Source: Melanocharis versteri (taxonomy: Eukaryota; Chordata; Aves; Passeriformes; Melanocharitidae). Taken from it: a DNA stretch of 64,000 nucleotides. The notes under the pieces are model-generated. The model had not been told where the DNA came from, made no database searches, and saw only the letters and a list, made by a program, of their open reading frames with translations. Each line of letters starts with the position of its first letter. The stretch's first letter is position 1. The stretch covers positions 872,024-936,023 of the forward strand of contig VZTG01001883.1 in the NCBI GenBank assembly GCA_013397845.1, given 5' to 3'. Both the position numbers and the translations under genes were made by a program. Positions 26,496-40,138 of this stretch are shown here, piece after piece.

Positions 26496-26965
26496 TATAG
26501 AGAGTGATAAGCTCTCACCTTAGCCTCCTTTTCTCCAGGCTTAACAATCTCAGCTCCCTCAGCCACTCCTTGTAGGACTTTCCAGACTCTTCACCAGCTT
26601 TCTTGCTGTTCTCAGGACATGTCCCAGCACGTCAGTGTCTTTCTTGCAGTGAGGGAGGTGAGGGGGCGAAAACTGAACACAGAACTCAAGGTGTGGCCTT
26701 ACCAGCACAGGGAGACAACCACTGCCTGCTGGCCACACTATTTCTGACACAGGCCAGGATGCCATTTGCCTTCTTGGACACTTGGGCACACTCTGGCTCA
26801 TGTTCAGCTGCTGTTGACCAGCACTCCTCAGGTCCTTTTCTGCTGGGCAGCTTTCCAACCTGTAGCACTGCCTGGGGTTTTTGTGACCCAAGTGCAGAAC
26901 CCAGCACTTGGCCTTGTTGAACCTCGTACAGTTATCTGAGCCTATTGATCCAACCTGTCCAACAG
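26496..26965 (-). mobile_element. CR1 LINE fragment (3' ORF2 region), minus strand
   Basis: Reverse-complement CR1 phrases are clear: CCTCCTTTTCTCCAGGCT, CTTTCTTGCAGTGAGG, CTGGCCACACTATTTCTGA, CACTTGGCCTTGTTGAACCT and GATCCAACCTGTCC. Segments of the consensus are missing, so it is internally deleted as well as truncated at both ends. Open frames on both strands here are remnants of the element, not host genes. Confidence 0.9.
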
Positions 26966-28179
26966 CATATGACTTCTTAGGATACTGCTACCAAGAAGAT
27001 ATGCAGAAGTCAGGAAGTATTTACTAGAATTTGGGCAACCTGATGACATGTATTTTTACCTGTCTGCTTCATAGCTGTATACTGAAGAAAGGAGGAGACA
27101 CTAATATAGCCTTGCTTCTCAATGTTTGTGGATTAGCAGAAAATTATGTACTTTTTAGTATTCCATAAATATGCAGACAACTTTTGCTACATGTGTTTAG
27201 ACCAAACACAATAAACTATTCCTGCTTCCACTCAAATTATTGGATGACACTCTGCTGCTGAGTTTGTCAGTATGAGAATCTGGTTTTTGGTTGCAAAATC
27301 CCTTCAGAAAGATTTCTTTCCATGTAACTGACTTTTAGGATTAAATAAATTTTGCTTTACATTTTAAAAAAAGCCTTAGCTGGGCTGACTACAAATATCA
27401 ATCTTCAGTCTTTCAAAAAACCACATCAGATCTTTCTCCCCGGAGAAAGAGACAGTTGAGTAGAGATGCATGGGAAGAATGCTTTCAGGCCAGTGATATT
27501 GGTTGGGCCGCTTAGCACTGGAAGCATCAAATACTCTTTGATTTGGAGGACTGTGGAAAGATAATAAGCTTATGGCAAACACCTGAAAAATTCTTTACTA
27601 CTGTGGCAGTTTAGCCCTATGATTTCCTTAGCTCTCAGAGCGATAAATGTGCTTTCATTTCTGATGATAGTTTTTTAGCTCATTGCTATAAAGAAGCCCC
27701 ATTAATTAACTCTTACACTCAAACCCAAACAGAACAGCATGTGGGACTTTGCCAGTCATTCTCATATAGATATTCTTACTAGGGATTGCTTTTTTATTTC
27801 TAAGCTTCAGATGTGCCCGTGGGCTTAGAATGAGAGAGCTTTTTACCAGTACAAACAGCTGGTGCAAAGGAAGTGATATAACTAATTTATATTCCTAGGC
27901 TCTTCCCATCTCTGTGTTTTGTAGTGGACCAGCTAATTCAATACACTTCTCTTGCAGTTTAAATTAGTGCAGATAGCTGATGGGAAAGATTTTTATTCTG
28001 AGTTGGGTGTAGGGAAGAGGGTTTGCTTTGAAACTTATTATTTAGTCTTATTAATATATAAGCTGTTTGTTACTTGTGGTATGCTAAATATTTGTTTGGC
28101 TGGATGTCTGAAAAACACTAAGAAAGGGTAAAAGCATGCAAGAATGAACAGGTTGTTTTGGGAGCTAGTACAAGCAGGA

Positions 28180-28551
28180 AAAACTAGAGTTGTGTTGCAG
28201 TGGACAGTACTCAAATAATGTGGGATTCAGCGTGTTGGGGAAGAGAGAAACTGCCAGCTTTAATGGAACACAAACACATAAGTTGTTTCCGGGGAGGTTT
28301 AGGTTGGGTATTAGGAGAAGGTCCTTCACCCAGATGGTGGTTGGGCACTGGAACAGGCTCCCCAGGGAAGTGGTCACAGCACCAAGCCTGGCAGAGTTCA
28401 AGAAGTGTTTATACAATACTCGCGGGTACATGGTGGGACTCATCTTGGGGATGGTGCTGCGTGGGGCCACAAGTTGGACTTTGATAATCTTAGTGGGTCC
28501 CTTTCAACTCAGCATATTCTGTAATTCTGTAATTCTACGATTCTGTGACTA
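28180..28551 (+). mobile_element. CR1 LINE fragment (CR1-Y-like), plus strand
   Basis: It contains CCTTCACCCAGATGGTGG, GGCACTGGAACAGGCTCC, CCAGGGAAGTGGTCACAGC, AGAGTTCAAGAAGTGTTT and GTGGGTCCCTTTCAACTCAG. It ends in repeated ATTCTGTA/ATTCTACG/ATTCTGTG octamers at about 28518-28548, the CR1 3' terminus. Its wording differs from the other copies and resembles the CR1-Y group, so it belongs to a separate insertion wave. Overlapping open frames are not genes. Confidence 0.9.
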
Positions 28552-28653
28552 GAGTGGTAAAAGACATGGAAGTTCCAGAGGTTAGCTTGAACCTGGGTAC
28601 AGTAGTACAGCCCTAGATTCTAGTTTACAATCCATCTTTCATATTGCTTTCTA

Positions 28654-28692
28654 ACACACACGCACACACACGCACACACATGCACACACACA
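28654..28692. repeat. (AC)n microsatellite
   Basis: An ACACAC array is interrupted by CGC and TGC units. It lies about 100 bases after the CR1 3' end. Confidence 0.9.
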
Positions 28693-31199
28693 GAGAAATG
28701 TGCATTATCTTCACTTTTTTCTTTTCTCATTAAAATGCAACTTGAAAACAAAAAAAAAGTATAATAAAACTTTGTCATTAAAGTCACTGAACAAGGGGCT
28801 TTTTGTATAATTGTTTCTCTGTTGATACATGGATTTTGTCATTTGAAAACACTGGCTATCAGCTCAATCCTTAAAGCAAGAAACTTGTAAGCTTTGATAA
28901 TACAGATGTTTATACTCCCAGTCCTTTGATCTACTTTAAGTTTTTGAAAATAAAAAAAAGCTGCACTAGTTATGCTTTTTAGTCTTTGTTTTTCTGAGGA
29001 ATATTTTGCTAAATGTTCAGTAATAAAATAGCATCTTGTAGCTTCATGTGGAAGCATTTAGGATCCAATTTTCAAATTAGGACATCTAATTTTGACTATT
29101 AACAGCTAGAATTTTTTTAAAGACTGGAGAAGGTTTTCCCAGCCTCAACAGAAATTGCTGGACCCAGATTTTCCAAAAAACTCTGCTTCTGTTCAAGCAC
29201 CTCTGTATTGACCGAATAAAAAATTGCTTAGCACCCTTCAAATCCTCTTGTAAGGCTAACATCAAGATTTCCTTTACAAAATCTTGTCATCTCTTTAAGT
29301 GTCTCTGGCTCCAGTTGTGGTTCTGTAGCTCTTTTGATCTTTCAGGCAGTAAAAGGCTTTTCCAGACCCTCATGCAATGAGCTAGGCATTTATGGTCAAA
29401 TAGGGCATAAGTATTTTCTGGAGAGGCCTGACATAGATTGCACAGTTGGCAACCAGTCTCATGCCTTACAGTCTGTTTTGCATCAAAGAGAAGGCACTCA
29501 ATTCTAATGTGCTGAAGGGGGATATTTCACTGCTCTGAAAATCCAGCTGCAAGTCATGACAAATACTGATTAAAATTCAAAGCTTATATGCCTCTTTGTG
29601 AAACTCCCGAAGTGCAATTAAACCAGAGGCTCAGAATCCTGGTGGGGACTGATGTCCAGGGACACTAGCCTTGTAACATTGCCAAACAAAAATCTCCACT
29701 GAGGTCTGAAAAGGCCTCACTTCTGTAATTTTTTTTCCTACTCCTAACTAATTTTTTCTGATCCACAAATGAATCCCCAAATTTTCCTATGTGGACCAAC
29801 ATTTTGCTTCCTGCAACCTGCATGTTCTGTCCCTGAGATAACCCTGACCAGGTTTCCTCTTCTGTGGTTTGACCCTTTCCCTTCCAAACATGTTTACGAA
29901 AGGGATGTAGGAGATAGATCCAGTGTAGTCTCCCAGCATAGGCATGGTACATTCCAGCTACAGCTGCACTGTGCTGTTAGTCAGTGCAACCTCATCACTA
30001 CTGAAGTAGAGCTCTTATATAACTCCTCTCAGAACTGGACACTTTTCAGTAATACATCTAAAATCAATCCAGTCTATTTAATTCTTGTGGGGTTTATACT
30101 TATTTAATATTCCCCAGAACTAATACTGATCTATCAGTGGCTTTAGAGGTGCTATTGTTCCTCTTGTTAATAAGTACCAAAACAGCTTACCTGTTTGTTA
30201 TGACATCTACGCAAAAGTACCCCTGGCCACATCTATAGGGAGGATATCCCTATTATTCCTAGAAATTCAATCTCAAGATAGCTCCCACTTCAACTGATTG
30301 ATTGTAGCATGACCTTTATGATGGCTTATGGAATGATCTTGCTGACATTTCTAAAGGAAAGCTAAGGTATATGCAGTGCTTACGACCTGATTTTCCCACC
30401 TCCTGGAGAGATTCTTCTTAGGCAAGGTCCAGAGCTTTATACGTAATTTTGTTGTCTTTTAAAACACCAAACAAAACAAGTTGTTTTTCTGGGGTCCTGA
30501 GCTCCTTCTTGGAAGGACTCTGATATCAAAGTGATGGTCTTTATACAAGAAAAATGCAGACATCATATGTGCCATTAAGGAATTCAGAAGAAGCTGAGGA
30601 CCCCTCTAGGACATATAGAATCTGGGATACAGTTTTAGGAAAGAACCAATTAGTAATATCTCCTTGAACTTTTAATGCTTTTGTAGCACAGGAGAAAGTA
30701 GTCTCTGTCTCAATGCTAGCAGTGGCAGCATTTTCTGCCACTGGGCAGGAAGATAAATGCCACTGATTTCAGGTACGCCTTTGGAGAGCTAGAGTCAGAA
30801 CAAGGGATGGAGTCTGGTGTTTGGAGGGGGTTCAAAAAGGTCATAGTCAGGGTGAAAAGGATATCCTAGCATAGCTTATAATTCCTCCTCACCCTTTTCC
30901 CCTTCTGACCTCCCCCAGAAATGCAGAGATCCTGCTGGAATGTGCTTTGCCCTTTCTGGAGAGGCATGGATGGTACACCCCTTGCCTGCCCCTTCCCCTC
31001 TGCCTGCCCGCCCCCCAAATCCTTGCTTGCTCTTCTGTTTTTCTACTTTCCCTAAATGCAACTTACTTTAAGCATGCATTATTATTAACATCCTACAGTA
31101 AAATTAAGCTATTATATAACCCATTTGTCGATCTCAGCCAATTTCTTCTATCTTTTTCTATGTCTATTTATGACGTACATCCAGACTGCACGTCTTTTT

Positions 31200-33400
31200 T
31201 TTTTCTCTCCATGTTTATTTTAAAAATAAGTGATTAAAAAAAGATGTATTAAAAAAAAAAGCAACACTCAAGGGTAGTGGGGTTTTTGGCCAACAATTGA
31301 AAACATATTTGAATGGGAGGGGGATGGAAGGAAAGAGAATCCAATTATTAAAAAAAAAATTCAAATTATGAAAGTGTCCCTAGACTGCTTTGTCTGTTCC
31401 TTTCAATGTGTGCATCTGGTTTGTCTATCTTTGAAAGTGTGTGGAATAATTTTTTCTTTAAAAATAAAATTTCAAAATCCAGCAATTGTTCTTATCTCCC
31501 TTCTTCCTGGGAGCAAACTGCTCTTTTTCATTTTTTGCTTTTTTTTTTAGTATATCTCTACATAGTTATATTTTGATGTATTTCTTTTCAATGGTTGAAT
31601 TTCTATCTTAGATTTGGTTTGTTCCAATCTAATAATGAAAAAAAAATCAAACAAAACAAAAGAGTTATGAATTGTTTTCTGCAATTTTTTCCCTCTATTT
31701 CTGTCTTTAAATGAGGAACTACTTCACTGGCAGAATCCTACAGCTGTATTTTTGAGATTCTCCAGAGAATCCAAATATAAAAGCAGTCTAATTTGACAGT
31801 GGGGACGGGGTGTGCAAACACAATCTTTACATTCAAAACAGTCATTTGATGTACTCAAGAAATGATTGTCTCAAATTACTGATAATACTGATGTCAATTT
31901 GATGGACTTCAGAAAAGATGATTCTTAGAAGAAGAAGGCTGTGGGTAGCTACAGATGAAGTTGTTCTAATTCCAATGCATAAAACTAGTTTCCTTGTTTT
32001 TTTTGTTTTACTCTCTGGTTATTATTATTATTACTATTATTATTATTATTAGTTTATGTATTTTTACTGCTATTTTTAGTAGGAAAAAGTATTAACTGTT
32101 TTTATAATTTGAGAACCTTTAATGAAAATGTAAATATTAATACTATAATTATTAATTTTTTTGTAACTTGCATGTTGAAGAAGTTGCAGCTTAGGGTTTG
32201 TGAGATTGTCAATGTTAGAGTTCTGTTCTTTCTTTTTGTTGATGGGCATGAATATGCTCATTTGTTTTTGTATATTGCCCATCCCTTCCTTACAGCCAGA
32301 AGCTCTAATGCTGCTAGATCACTCCGTACCGCCCTTACATGGACATGGCAACTGACTTACACATTCACTCCCATCCTCTTCATCTCCTGTGTAGTACACT
32401 CATAGATTTTTACACTCCCACTCCATCCACCCTAAGCATTTTTTCTTCCCATAAGTTCCCCTTCACCACCCCTTTCTTTAGCATTGTTAAAATTTTATGT
32501 GCAGTCATCCATTCCTTAAAACACACACACACAAAAATTATAGAAAAAAAGAAAATGTTTAAAAAAATATATATCAAATTGACCAAAAAGGCAAAAAAGC
32601 AACAAACTTTGCTTTTCAAAAAACATTATATATGTAGATATGCAAACAAGCGAAAGTAAATTCAATAAATTGTACAGGATTTTTCAACTGCAATATGCTA
32701 ACAACTTTACATAAGATAAAAAAATACAACCAAAAAACAGCAGAAAAAAAAAACAAGTTCAAATTTGTTAAGGTGCAAGATTTTTTTCTTTTCATGTTAT
32801 GTGGTGTGGATGTATGTGTTGTTGCCTCCCTGTATCGCCCTTTGTTGTAAAACAAATATATTTAAAAAGAAATAATAAACATTTTGCTAAAAAGTTTTTA
32901 AGAAACAACAGCGAAAAAAAGCAAGTTACAAGAATGTGGCAATGCTACTTGTCCAAGAGCATTCTTACACAACTTTCTTTTGTAAATTTTTCCTTTCATG
33001 CCAAAAAACATGCGGGCAATTTGTTGATGTAAGTTGACTGTTATGAAATCAATGTGGTATGCTTTCTAAATATTTTTTATGTATTTTTGGTTACTTTTTT
33101 TTAAAAGGAGATAACGTTTTTGATTTTCATAATTTTTTTCAGTTCTCATAGGTTTTGATTTTTCTTTTGCTGATAAAGTGAATTACTTGTTCTGTTTTTC
33201 CTTTCTCTGACCTTGTTGCTGTGGCATTTTTATTTTCTAGTGTATGGTTTTGTTTTAGAAAAATATATATAAGTTTATTTATTTTTTAATCAGTTTGTAT
33301 TTGCCTTTATGTTATGTGCTCTTCGTATATTGTCGATTGCCATATTGTATTGTTCATAGGACGGGGTGAAGGAGTCTGAGGCAGTTTGGTTGTTCTTTCT
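31200..33400. other. Long AT-rich, UTR-like intronic tract
   Basis: About 2.2 kb is unusually rich in T and A runs, with a TTA array at 32019-32051, AATAAA-type hexamers (32875, 32665) and an ACACACAC patch (32521). A C-rich, A/G-poor segment at 32275-32480 is preceded by an acceptor-like CCTTCCTTACAG. Overall it looks more like a vertebrate 3' UTR or conserved AT-rich element than ordinary intron. No open frame on either strand is credible. Confidence 0.3.
32019..32051. repeat. (TTA)n microsatellite
   Basis: About eleven TTA units have one interruption (TTACTA). It is a simple repeat within the AT-rich intronic tract. Confidence 0.9.
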
Positions 33401-36400
33401 CAGTCCCCCTCTAGAAGCTTTCTTTCCCTTTCCCCACACATATCACCAATAATGCTACCTCTTTTCATGCTACTTAAATTGTATTTAGCCTGGTGGTGTA
33501 GCCTTCATGTCAAGTCAAAATTTATGGGACTTCTTTAGTGTTTTGGTAGTTCTCAGGGTTTTCCTGCTGCAGCTCTACACCATTATTACTTTATTCCCCT
33601 GAAACTATTTTATTTCTATCAATTTTTTCATTGCTGATTATATGCCTGATGTCCAGTCTAAATGATACTCTCAAGTGTACTCTTACTAGGTAAATGCACC
33701 CACCATATTACTATTAGTTTCAGACTTGATAGCATCATCCAGAAATGATGGATTTGGCAGACAGATCCTGGACCTCTAAAATTTCCTTACTACAGAAGAG
33801 GTTTGCATTAGTTTCTTCAAAAAGCAGTGACTAAAAGTAAGAGAAAGCTGTGCTTCTTTATAAGTACATATGTTTACACCATTTCTGCGCAGTAATGCTG
33901 TGCTCAGCAGGTGTATTAGGTTCAACCATGAAGTCACTGGGACAACTGATGCTGAAAACAAATAATTATACTGAATAGGAAGCTGTCAGCAGATATTCAT
34001 AAAAGTTTAAAATAATGGTGGGAGATAGAAGAGGGCATGTTTCAATTGGTTCAGAGATGCTCAGTGTCTGGGCACCAAAATACTTGGTTTTGCTCTAGAA
34101 TTTTGCTCCAAGACATGATGTCAGGACCTCTCTGGAAGGTTCTGTTTCACTGAAACTCCACAAAGGTGACCAAGAATTTACATCAGTGAAAGACAGCCCA
34201 GCATTAACTTGGGGTTCATGACCTCTCAAACTCTGTACCTTCCTGTACAGATGAGCCATCTGTTGGCAAACACTGCATTTACTGATGTCTTTTAATATAG
34301 TTGGGGGGAGGGGCTTAGGAAACGCTTTTCAACCAACTCCACCAGAAATCCAGTTCTATCGAATCACTTTGAGGACTATATAGTCTCTGAAAGGAAAAGA
34401 AGATACCTGAAATAAAGAGTTGCAGTATTCCATTGTGGAAATCATGTTTTTTTCTCTACTACACTCTGTCAATTGCAATTAATTCAGACTGCAAGAGTAG
34501 AAAATATTGAGAATGTTCGTCTACTAGGTTTTGTGTTAGCATCATCTTTCCTTTGAATCAGAGACTTTATTCTGAATAATTTCCTCTTTTTATCCTCAGA
34601 AGACTCAAAGGAGAATTAACTAAATACCATTAGACTGAAATTTATGAACTCAGTCTTTTAATAAGGACTTATTGTGTTGATACAGAGGGGGAAAAGGTAA
34701 GGAATTATTTCTCTAGCAAGTATTTCATATTGAAAATTGAGTCAGACTTCAGAGGAACATCAAAAGAATAGAATGAAAATTGCAAACTTTGGATGCAGAA
34801 TTTCAAGTACCTGCAGGAAGGGATGAATTGTGCAGCCTTTATGGATGACATTTTAAAGCTCCTCAGTTGCAGCTGGAAAAGAGAGAGAATAAGGTGTGTT
34901 CCTTATCATCGTCAGGAGAAGATGAATCTTTCAGGCTTCCTTTTTGTGTGCCTTTTGTCCTGTATCAGTTTGATGCCTGAGACTCCACTGAAGTAGTTGT
35001 GGTTCTAAAGATGAAAACCAGCAGCTGCTACAGTTTTTCATGTTGTTTTATTTATCGTATTTTTTGGTGCCCTCTGCATTCCTGGCTTGCCCACACCATC
35101 CTCACAGTTCATAAGGCTTCTATTAAATTTTTAACACTCTGTCTTTTCCAGTGGCAGAGGGCTCTGACTGGAGATCAGCTCCAGAGGTATGAATTATATA
35201 TCTATAAATACACTCATAAAGCAAAAAGCAGGGCAGCTCCAAGGCTTAAGTAAACCTTCTATATCCCCAGTGCTCTTGGTAGTTTAAAGAAAAGCACAAC
35301 TCCATGAAAGTAGTATATGTGTTAGATTAAAAGCCTAATTTTTAATTAATATATGCACACTTTCTGGAATGAGAAGGCCAAGCAAAGCACTGGGCGGTTT
35401 GGTGTAAGGTTTCCCACCTCACAGACTTCAGTTCTCTCAGAGCTCCTTCCAGTTTGGTGTTTAGTTTTTGGGGGTTTGGGGGTTTTTTCAGCTACGATGT
35501 TGATGAGCAAATAAGTTTTACATCTATGTCACTGCAGAGGAAACAATTTTATCTGTTTCTCTTTTGTTTTTTCCTTTGGCATTGTGTTGTCAAGAGGAGC
35601 TTTTTAAAAAACATATTTCCGTTCAAGAAACATCTATTCCCTGCTTAGGGGAAAAAGCACAAAGTAGGTGAAAAATAAATCTGGAAAATCCTTGTGAAAT
35701 CTTTGGATTGCTAAAGTAATCCTGAACTCGCAGCATACCAGTGAACACTTTTAACTGGTGCTTAACAGCCAACAGAAAAAAATGGGGAAAAGAAACCTCT
35801 AACTACCAGGAAACAGCCTATATCCTTCACAAACAGAATCTAAGTCTTACATGAATATTTGTTTGAAAGCTATGTCCCAAACTGGGTTGCAGCCTTGCCT
35901 TTTTCATTTTTTTTCATAGCACAGAGTAATTTGGAAATTGAACATGTAAGTTTTATTCAAGGCTACAAAGCATTAATTTTGCCATTGAAAAATGGGTAGA
36001 CATTGTGAGGAGAAAACTTGACAAACATAAATCCTCTCTCAAACGTAATTCCCTTCGAGATTGTCATGTGAGGTTTTTCAGGGCCTTCTCTTTAGCTTTT
36101 TCTGGAGGTCTAAATCTATAAGGCATTTGCCTTCCACAGCAAACCATTCAGGTTCCAAATCCTGCATGAGATATTCTTGACAACCAAGTGGCCATTTTGT
36201 CTTTTAAATCTTTAAGTGCTTACCTTTAAACTGACTTGGGGCCTGGGCAAGAGGCACCACTATTCCACTATCAAATCACCACTGGCTCCAGGCAGCTTCC
36301 TGCACCCTCTGCCATTTTTCTGTGAAAGGTGGTTCCCCCTACACACACACTCATGATCTGCTGGTCATCAGACTCCCTGCCGTGTCTCTTACATGTAGAA

Positions 36401-39400
36401 ATGTAGTACCAGTTACAGAGTTGTTTGCAGGTATGATATGAAAGTTTGCGCTTGCTCCATAGATATTGGTGATCATATTTCTCACACTTTCCTGGGAGCT
36501 TTTCAGGATTTACATTCCCTGTTATCCTTAAATAACACATTTCTCTTAGACTGAGTGGCATTTTTATCATGCCATTTTTAAGGATGTTTTTATTTCTCTA
36601 TAAATCACATACTCCAAGAAGTATTCATTGTGCTTGCATCCTGTTAGACCTACACCTTCAAGTTTGCTGTGAGTTTTGCATAGATGCCTAAAAATGCAAT
36701 AAAGGAGAAGCCAGATTTGATACCTAGAGTGCTTTTTCTGACTTACTATCACACAGCTTTTTTTGGTCTCAGTTTCTTCTGTTACAATAAAAAAAATTAA
36801 AATCAAAACATTATTACCACCCTTGCATCTACCTGATACCCCACAAAAGTAAACGTAACAAATTAACTCCTTGATGGAGAAGTGATTCCTAATGAAGGAC
36901 CTTAAACTGTCTCTTTATTTCTTAATTATGCAAGTAACCATAGTGTGGATCATTGGACAATTTGGAATAAACTAGTGATGAGATTAAGTAATCGTATCAA
37001 AATTAATCCAGTGTTCCTGGTATGAAAGTTATTTCTCTCCTCACATACACTGAGAGATGAAACCTTTGTAAAACTTAGTCCTGACTCTGTCTTATTGTCT
37101 TCCATCCAACAGACTTGCTGGCATTGAAAAGCTCCATTATTTTCTCCATCACTTATGTAAAACCCTACTTATCATAGCAAGTCTATCAACTTTACTTAAT
37201 ATTTTAAGAAGGCTGTGATAATTTTTATAGTTCCAGTAGTCTTGATCATTAGCTCAAGTCCTCAATAGCAACAAAAACTATATAACTATGACCTGGTTTT
37301 AAATGCAAAGGTTAGTGGGGCAAAAGGAAAGTCTTCATATTAAATGTAAGATATGTCTGATTCCTTCCAGAAAATTAATCATTAATAGAATGAAAATAAC
37401 TTCTCTTTGGACAAAAACTACACTAAATACTGCTCCAATGGGTGGCAGATCAGCTACATACTGATGCTGTAGGCCAGTATAATAGCTTTTAAGAGCAAAG
37501 GCACTTCAAGGCTCCAGATGAGCAATTAAAAGCTAACAAACTTTTTTTTCCTGTTGAGTGTCACAGATGGTGAATGAAAATCACAGATGAGTATTGCTAT
37601 TGAACAACGAAACGTTGATCTTAGAAAGCTGTTTGAAGGAACACTGTCTATCCCTGACTTTATGGAACTTAAATTCCAGACTCACGCAATTTGATGCAAT
37701 CCTCACTTAAATACTGTTATTTTTATTCATTTTTCTACCAGGCTCACAGATGATCTTTCCCCCCAAGGCATGCTCCAAGTTCATCCTGAGACCACCTGTT
37801 TGCATAGATTATAGATGCTCTACTCAAGCCATGGATAGGCCTTCTGGACATATATAAATCATATTACATGCTCTAGTTTCTACATTGCTCAGAAAACAGC
37901 TCAGATGCATGAGCACAAAATGTGGTGTAGCCGTTTGGCAGACTACACTTTAGGCTTTTTTACATAATTTTTTTGAAAGCATGTAGTTTGGAGACATTGA
38001 TACTTATTTCTTCATTCTCCCTGCAGTAACAAAAGAGAGATATGAACATACTGAGGAAGCTCAGAAAACTAAACAACATCTTCAAATTGGCCATTTGTAT
38101 CTTAACTTAAAACTAGCTTTGCATGAAAGTATGCAAAGTACCTCATTTCTTATTTTGGCGTAATTTCTACCCTGGTACCTCTGAGAGAATTCCAACTGTT
38201 TCAATTGATTAAACTGTGTCACCACTTAGATTCCCATTAAGGAAAAGAATAAGCCATATTGCTATTTCAGCTATCCAGATTTAATCAAACTCTTAAGTAC
38301 CTTTTTCAGTATATTGCTATCTTTGATGTGTAATTTGTTCAAATATATTGCTCTCCAAATACATTTATTCCTTATAGATGTTCCATGGACATTACTGGCA
38401 GAATTCAATGGGAAACAAGTGCATGTAATACATAGGGTAGATCTGAGAGAGCAGAATTTTGACCCTGATGTGTTCGGCGTTGTAACAATGCCAAACTGTT
38501 CATTAGCAGTTATTAATACATAATTAAAACCCAGAATTATTTACTTAGAAACTATAATTTCTTTTGTACATTCTCCTTAAGCAATGGTGAGTATAAATCA
38601 AAATTCCCTATGCATTAGGAATACTTCTTACTGAGTTGCACTCCTTTGAACAGATCTAGGTGACTCTCATGATGTCAGCTGAATATTTCAATTTATATTT
38701 TAAGCCGCTTATTTAAATGGCTAGGCAAAGAAAAATTACCCAAGGGAAAATTTAGACACAAACTTTCAAAAACAATATAGTTCACTCTAAAAAAATTGTT
38801 GATGACCTGTATGTCAGCAGAAGATTATATAAACAGAACTAAAGGAATTAGATAAATTAATAAGATTCTACACAACTTTTTTTTTTTAATCCACAGCATA
38901 AAACAGTGGAGTGTTAACCACCACAGACTCAAAAGTAGAGGTGTAGTCACATTATAATATAGAGACAACACAGGACTATTACCCTAAAAGTAGCAATATT
39001 GCTGCTCAGAATCCACATCATAGGAATGATGCACTGATTTTCTTGTTTCATCTGCAGCTTATGTTGTTGTAAGGTACAAATGTTACACCTATAGCTTTAT
39101 TGTTCTACTTGAAGAGGGGACCATAAGTCCACCTTGTTTTCAGCCCTCTGTAGGCAGGTAACCATCGTGTTAGGAATCAGTAGAACTGATTGCAACTGTC
39201 TGCCTGTCAAGAAGTAACAGTAAGTGTGAAGACAACTTCTGCAGTGCAGTCCTGGTCTCAAGTGATAACTTGGTTCATCAAAGTCCTTATTCAGTTTTTT
39301 TGTCAATCACAATAAAATCTATCTTAATTTTTAATCAAATTATAGTAAATGAATATCAAGAAGAATAGAAGATGAAGATAGCATGGCGCTAGTAGCCCCA

Positions 39401-40109
39401 AAAGATGCAAGGAAAGGGACATTCCTAGTGTCAAACAGAATGCTAAAGAAAGATTAAAAAGAGGTGAACATTGAGTAGAGCTCTGTACCTTCATGGACCC
39501 AGTAAGTACTTGGTTCTTATTGCATCCCTCACTTTCATGAACCCTCCCACAATTTAAAAGCCAGACAACAATCAAGAAGAAATGGATGAATGGGAAACGC
39601 CTTAGGGAAAGGACTTATATACTGCTACAGAAGGTAAGCATATTAGAATGGCAGAGAAGAAATACCACTGTTATTTTAAATGAGAATAATCAGAAGAGGA
39701 AAAACTGGCAAGATGAGTGGTAGAAAATATATCTAGGAGAACACTGGTCTATGGCAGTCTAAAGTAATTAATCTAAGTAGTCTTCTAACCAAATGCTTGA
39801 AAAAGATCACTACCAAAAATTGATGACCACAGAGTCACTTGAGAGTATCTTCAAAAATCAAAAATTTTGGGTCCCCCAAAATTCAGCATATTTCACTGTA
39901 CATACCTAGCATAGGTAGGAAATAGAACATGCACTTTACCAATGTACAAGCAGGGTGGGAGGGAGCAATGAAAGGCAGCCTCAGGAAAGTATGTTGGTAG
40001 TGTAGCTAGAGAGAGAAAGCTGATCCCTGACACCTTTTCATAATGCCCAGATCCTCTCTCGCCCTTAAGTGAGCTGAAAATGGTGCATTGTGTCATTAAA
40101 ATGTACTAA

Positions 40110-40138
40110 TCTTCTTTTTTTTCTCTTTTCCATCCCAG
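40110..40138 (+). promoter_or_regulatory. NRXN3: Strong 3' splice site of the terminal exon
   Basis: An almost pure pyrimidine tract (CTTCTTTTTTTTCTCTTTTC) runs into CATCCCAG, with the AG at 40137-40138. It is clearly stronger than the acceptors of the SS5 exon and of the two internal sites. Using it gives the longest stalk. Confidence 0.9.

Larger units (their letters stand above)
5517..40138 (+). other. NRXN3: NRXN3 intron between the SS5 exon and the terminal exon
   Basis: This 34,622-bp intron is delimited by GTAAGT at 5517 and CCCAG at 40134-40138, with exact phase agreement (1/1). I found no further neurexin exon in it. Identified contents are microsatellites, three CR1 fragments between 23.7 and 28.6 kb, two AT-rich UTR-like tracts and homopolymers. 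Elsewhere (about 5.7-10.8, 12.5-19.9, 20.0-23.4 and 33.4-40.1 kb) I see ordinary AT-rich unique sequence. Its many 60-110-codon open frames lack splice context, codon bias or family resemblance. Confidence 0.85.

Noticed and set aside
26559..26920. Overlapping open frames of 73-110 codons on both strands
   Set aside because: They lie inside a CR1 LINE fragment and are degraded pieces of it or antisense shadows.
28165..28552. Open frames of 94-120 codons on both strands
   Set aside because: They lie inside the plus-strand CR1 fragment; the 3' terminal octamers show its nature.
40090..40138. In-frame ATG and 16 codons upstream of the terminal exon, making a longer open frame
   Set aside because: This stretch is the polypyrimidine tract and acceptor of the intron. 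Its hydrophobic Leu/Phe-rich translation looks like a signal peptide only because T-rich DNA encodes Phe and Leu.
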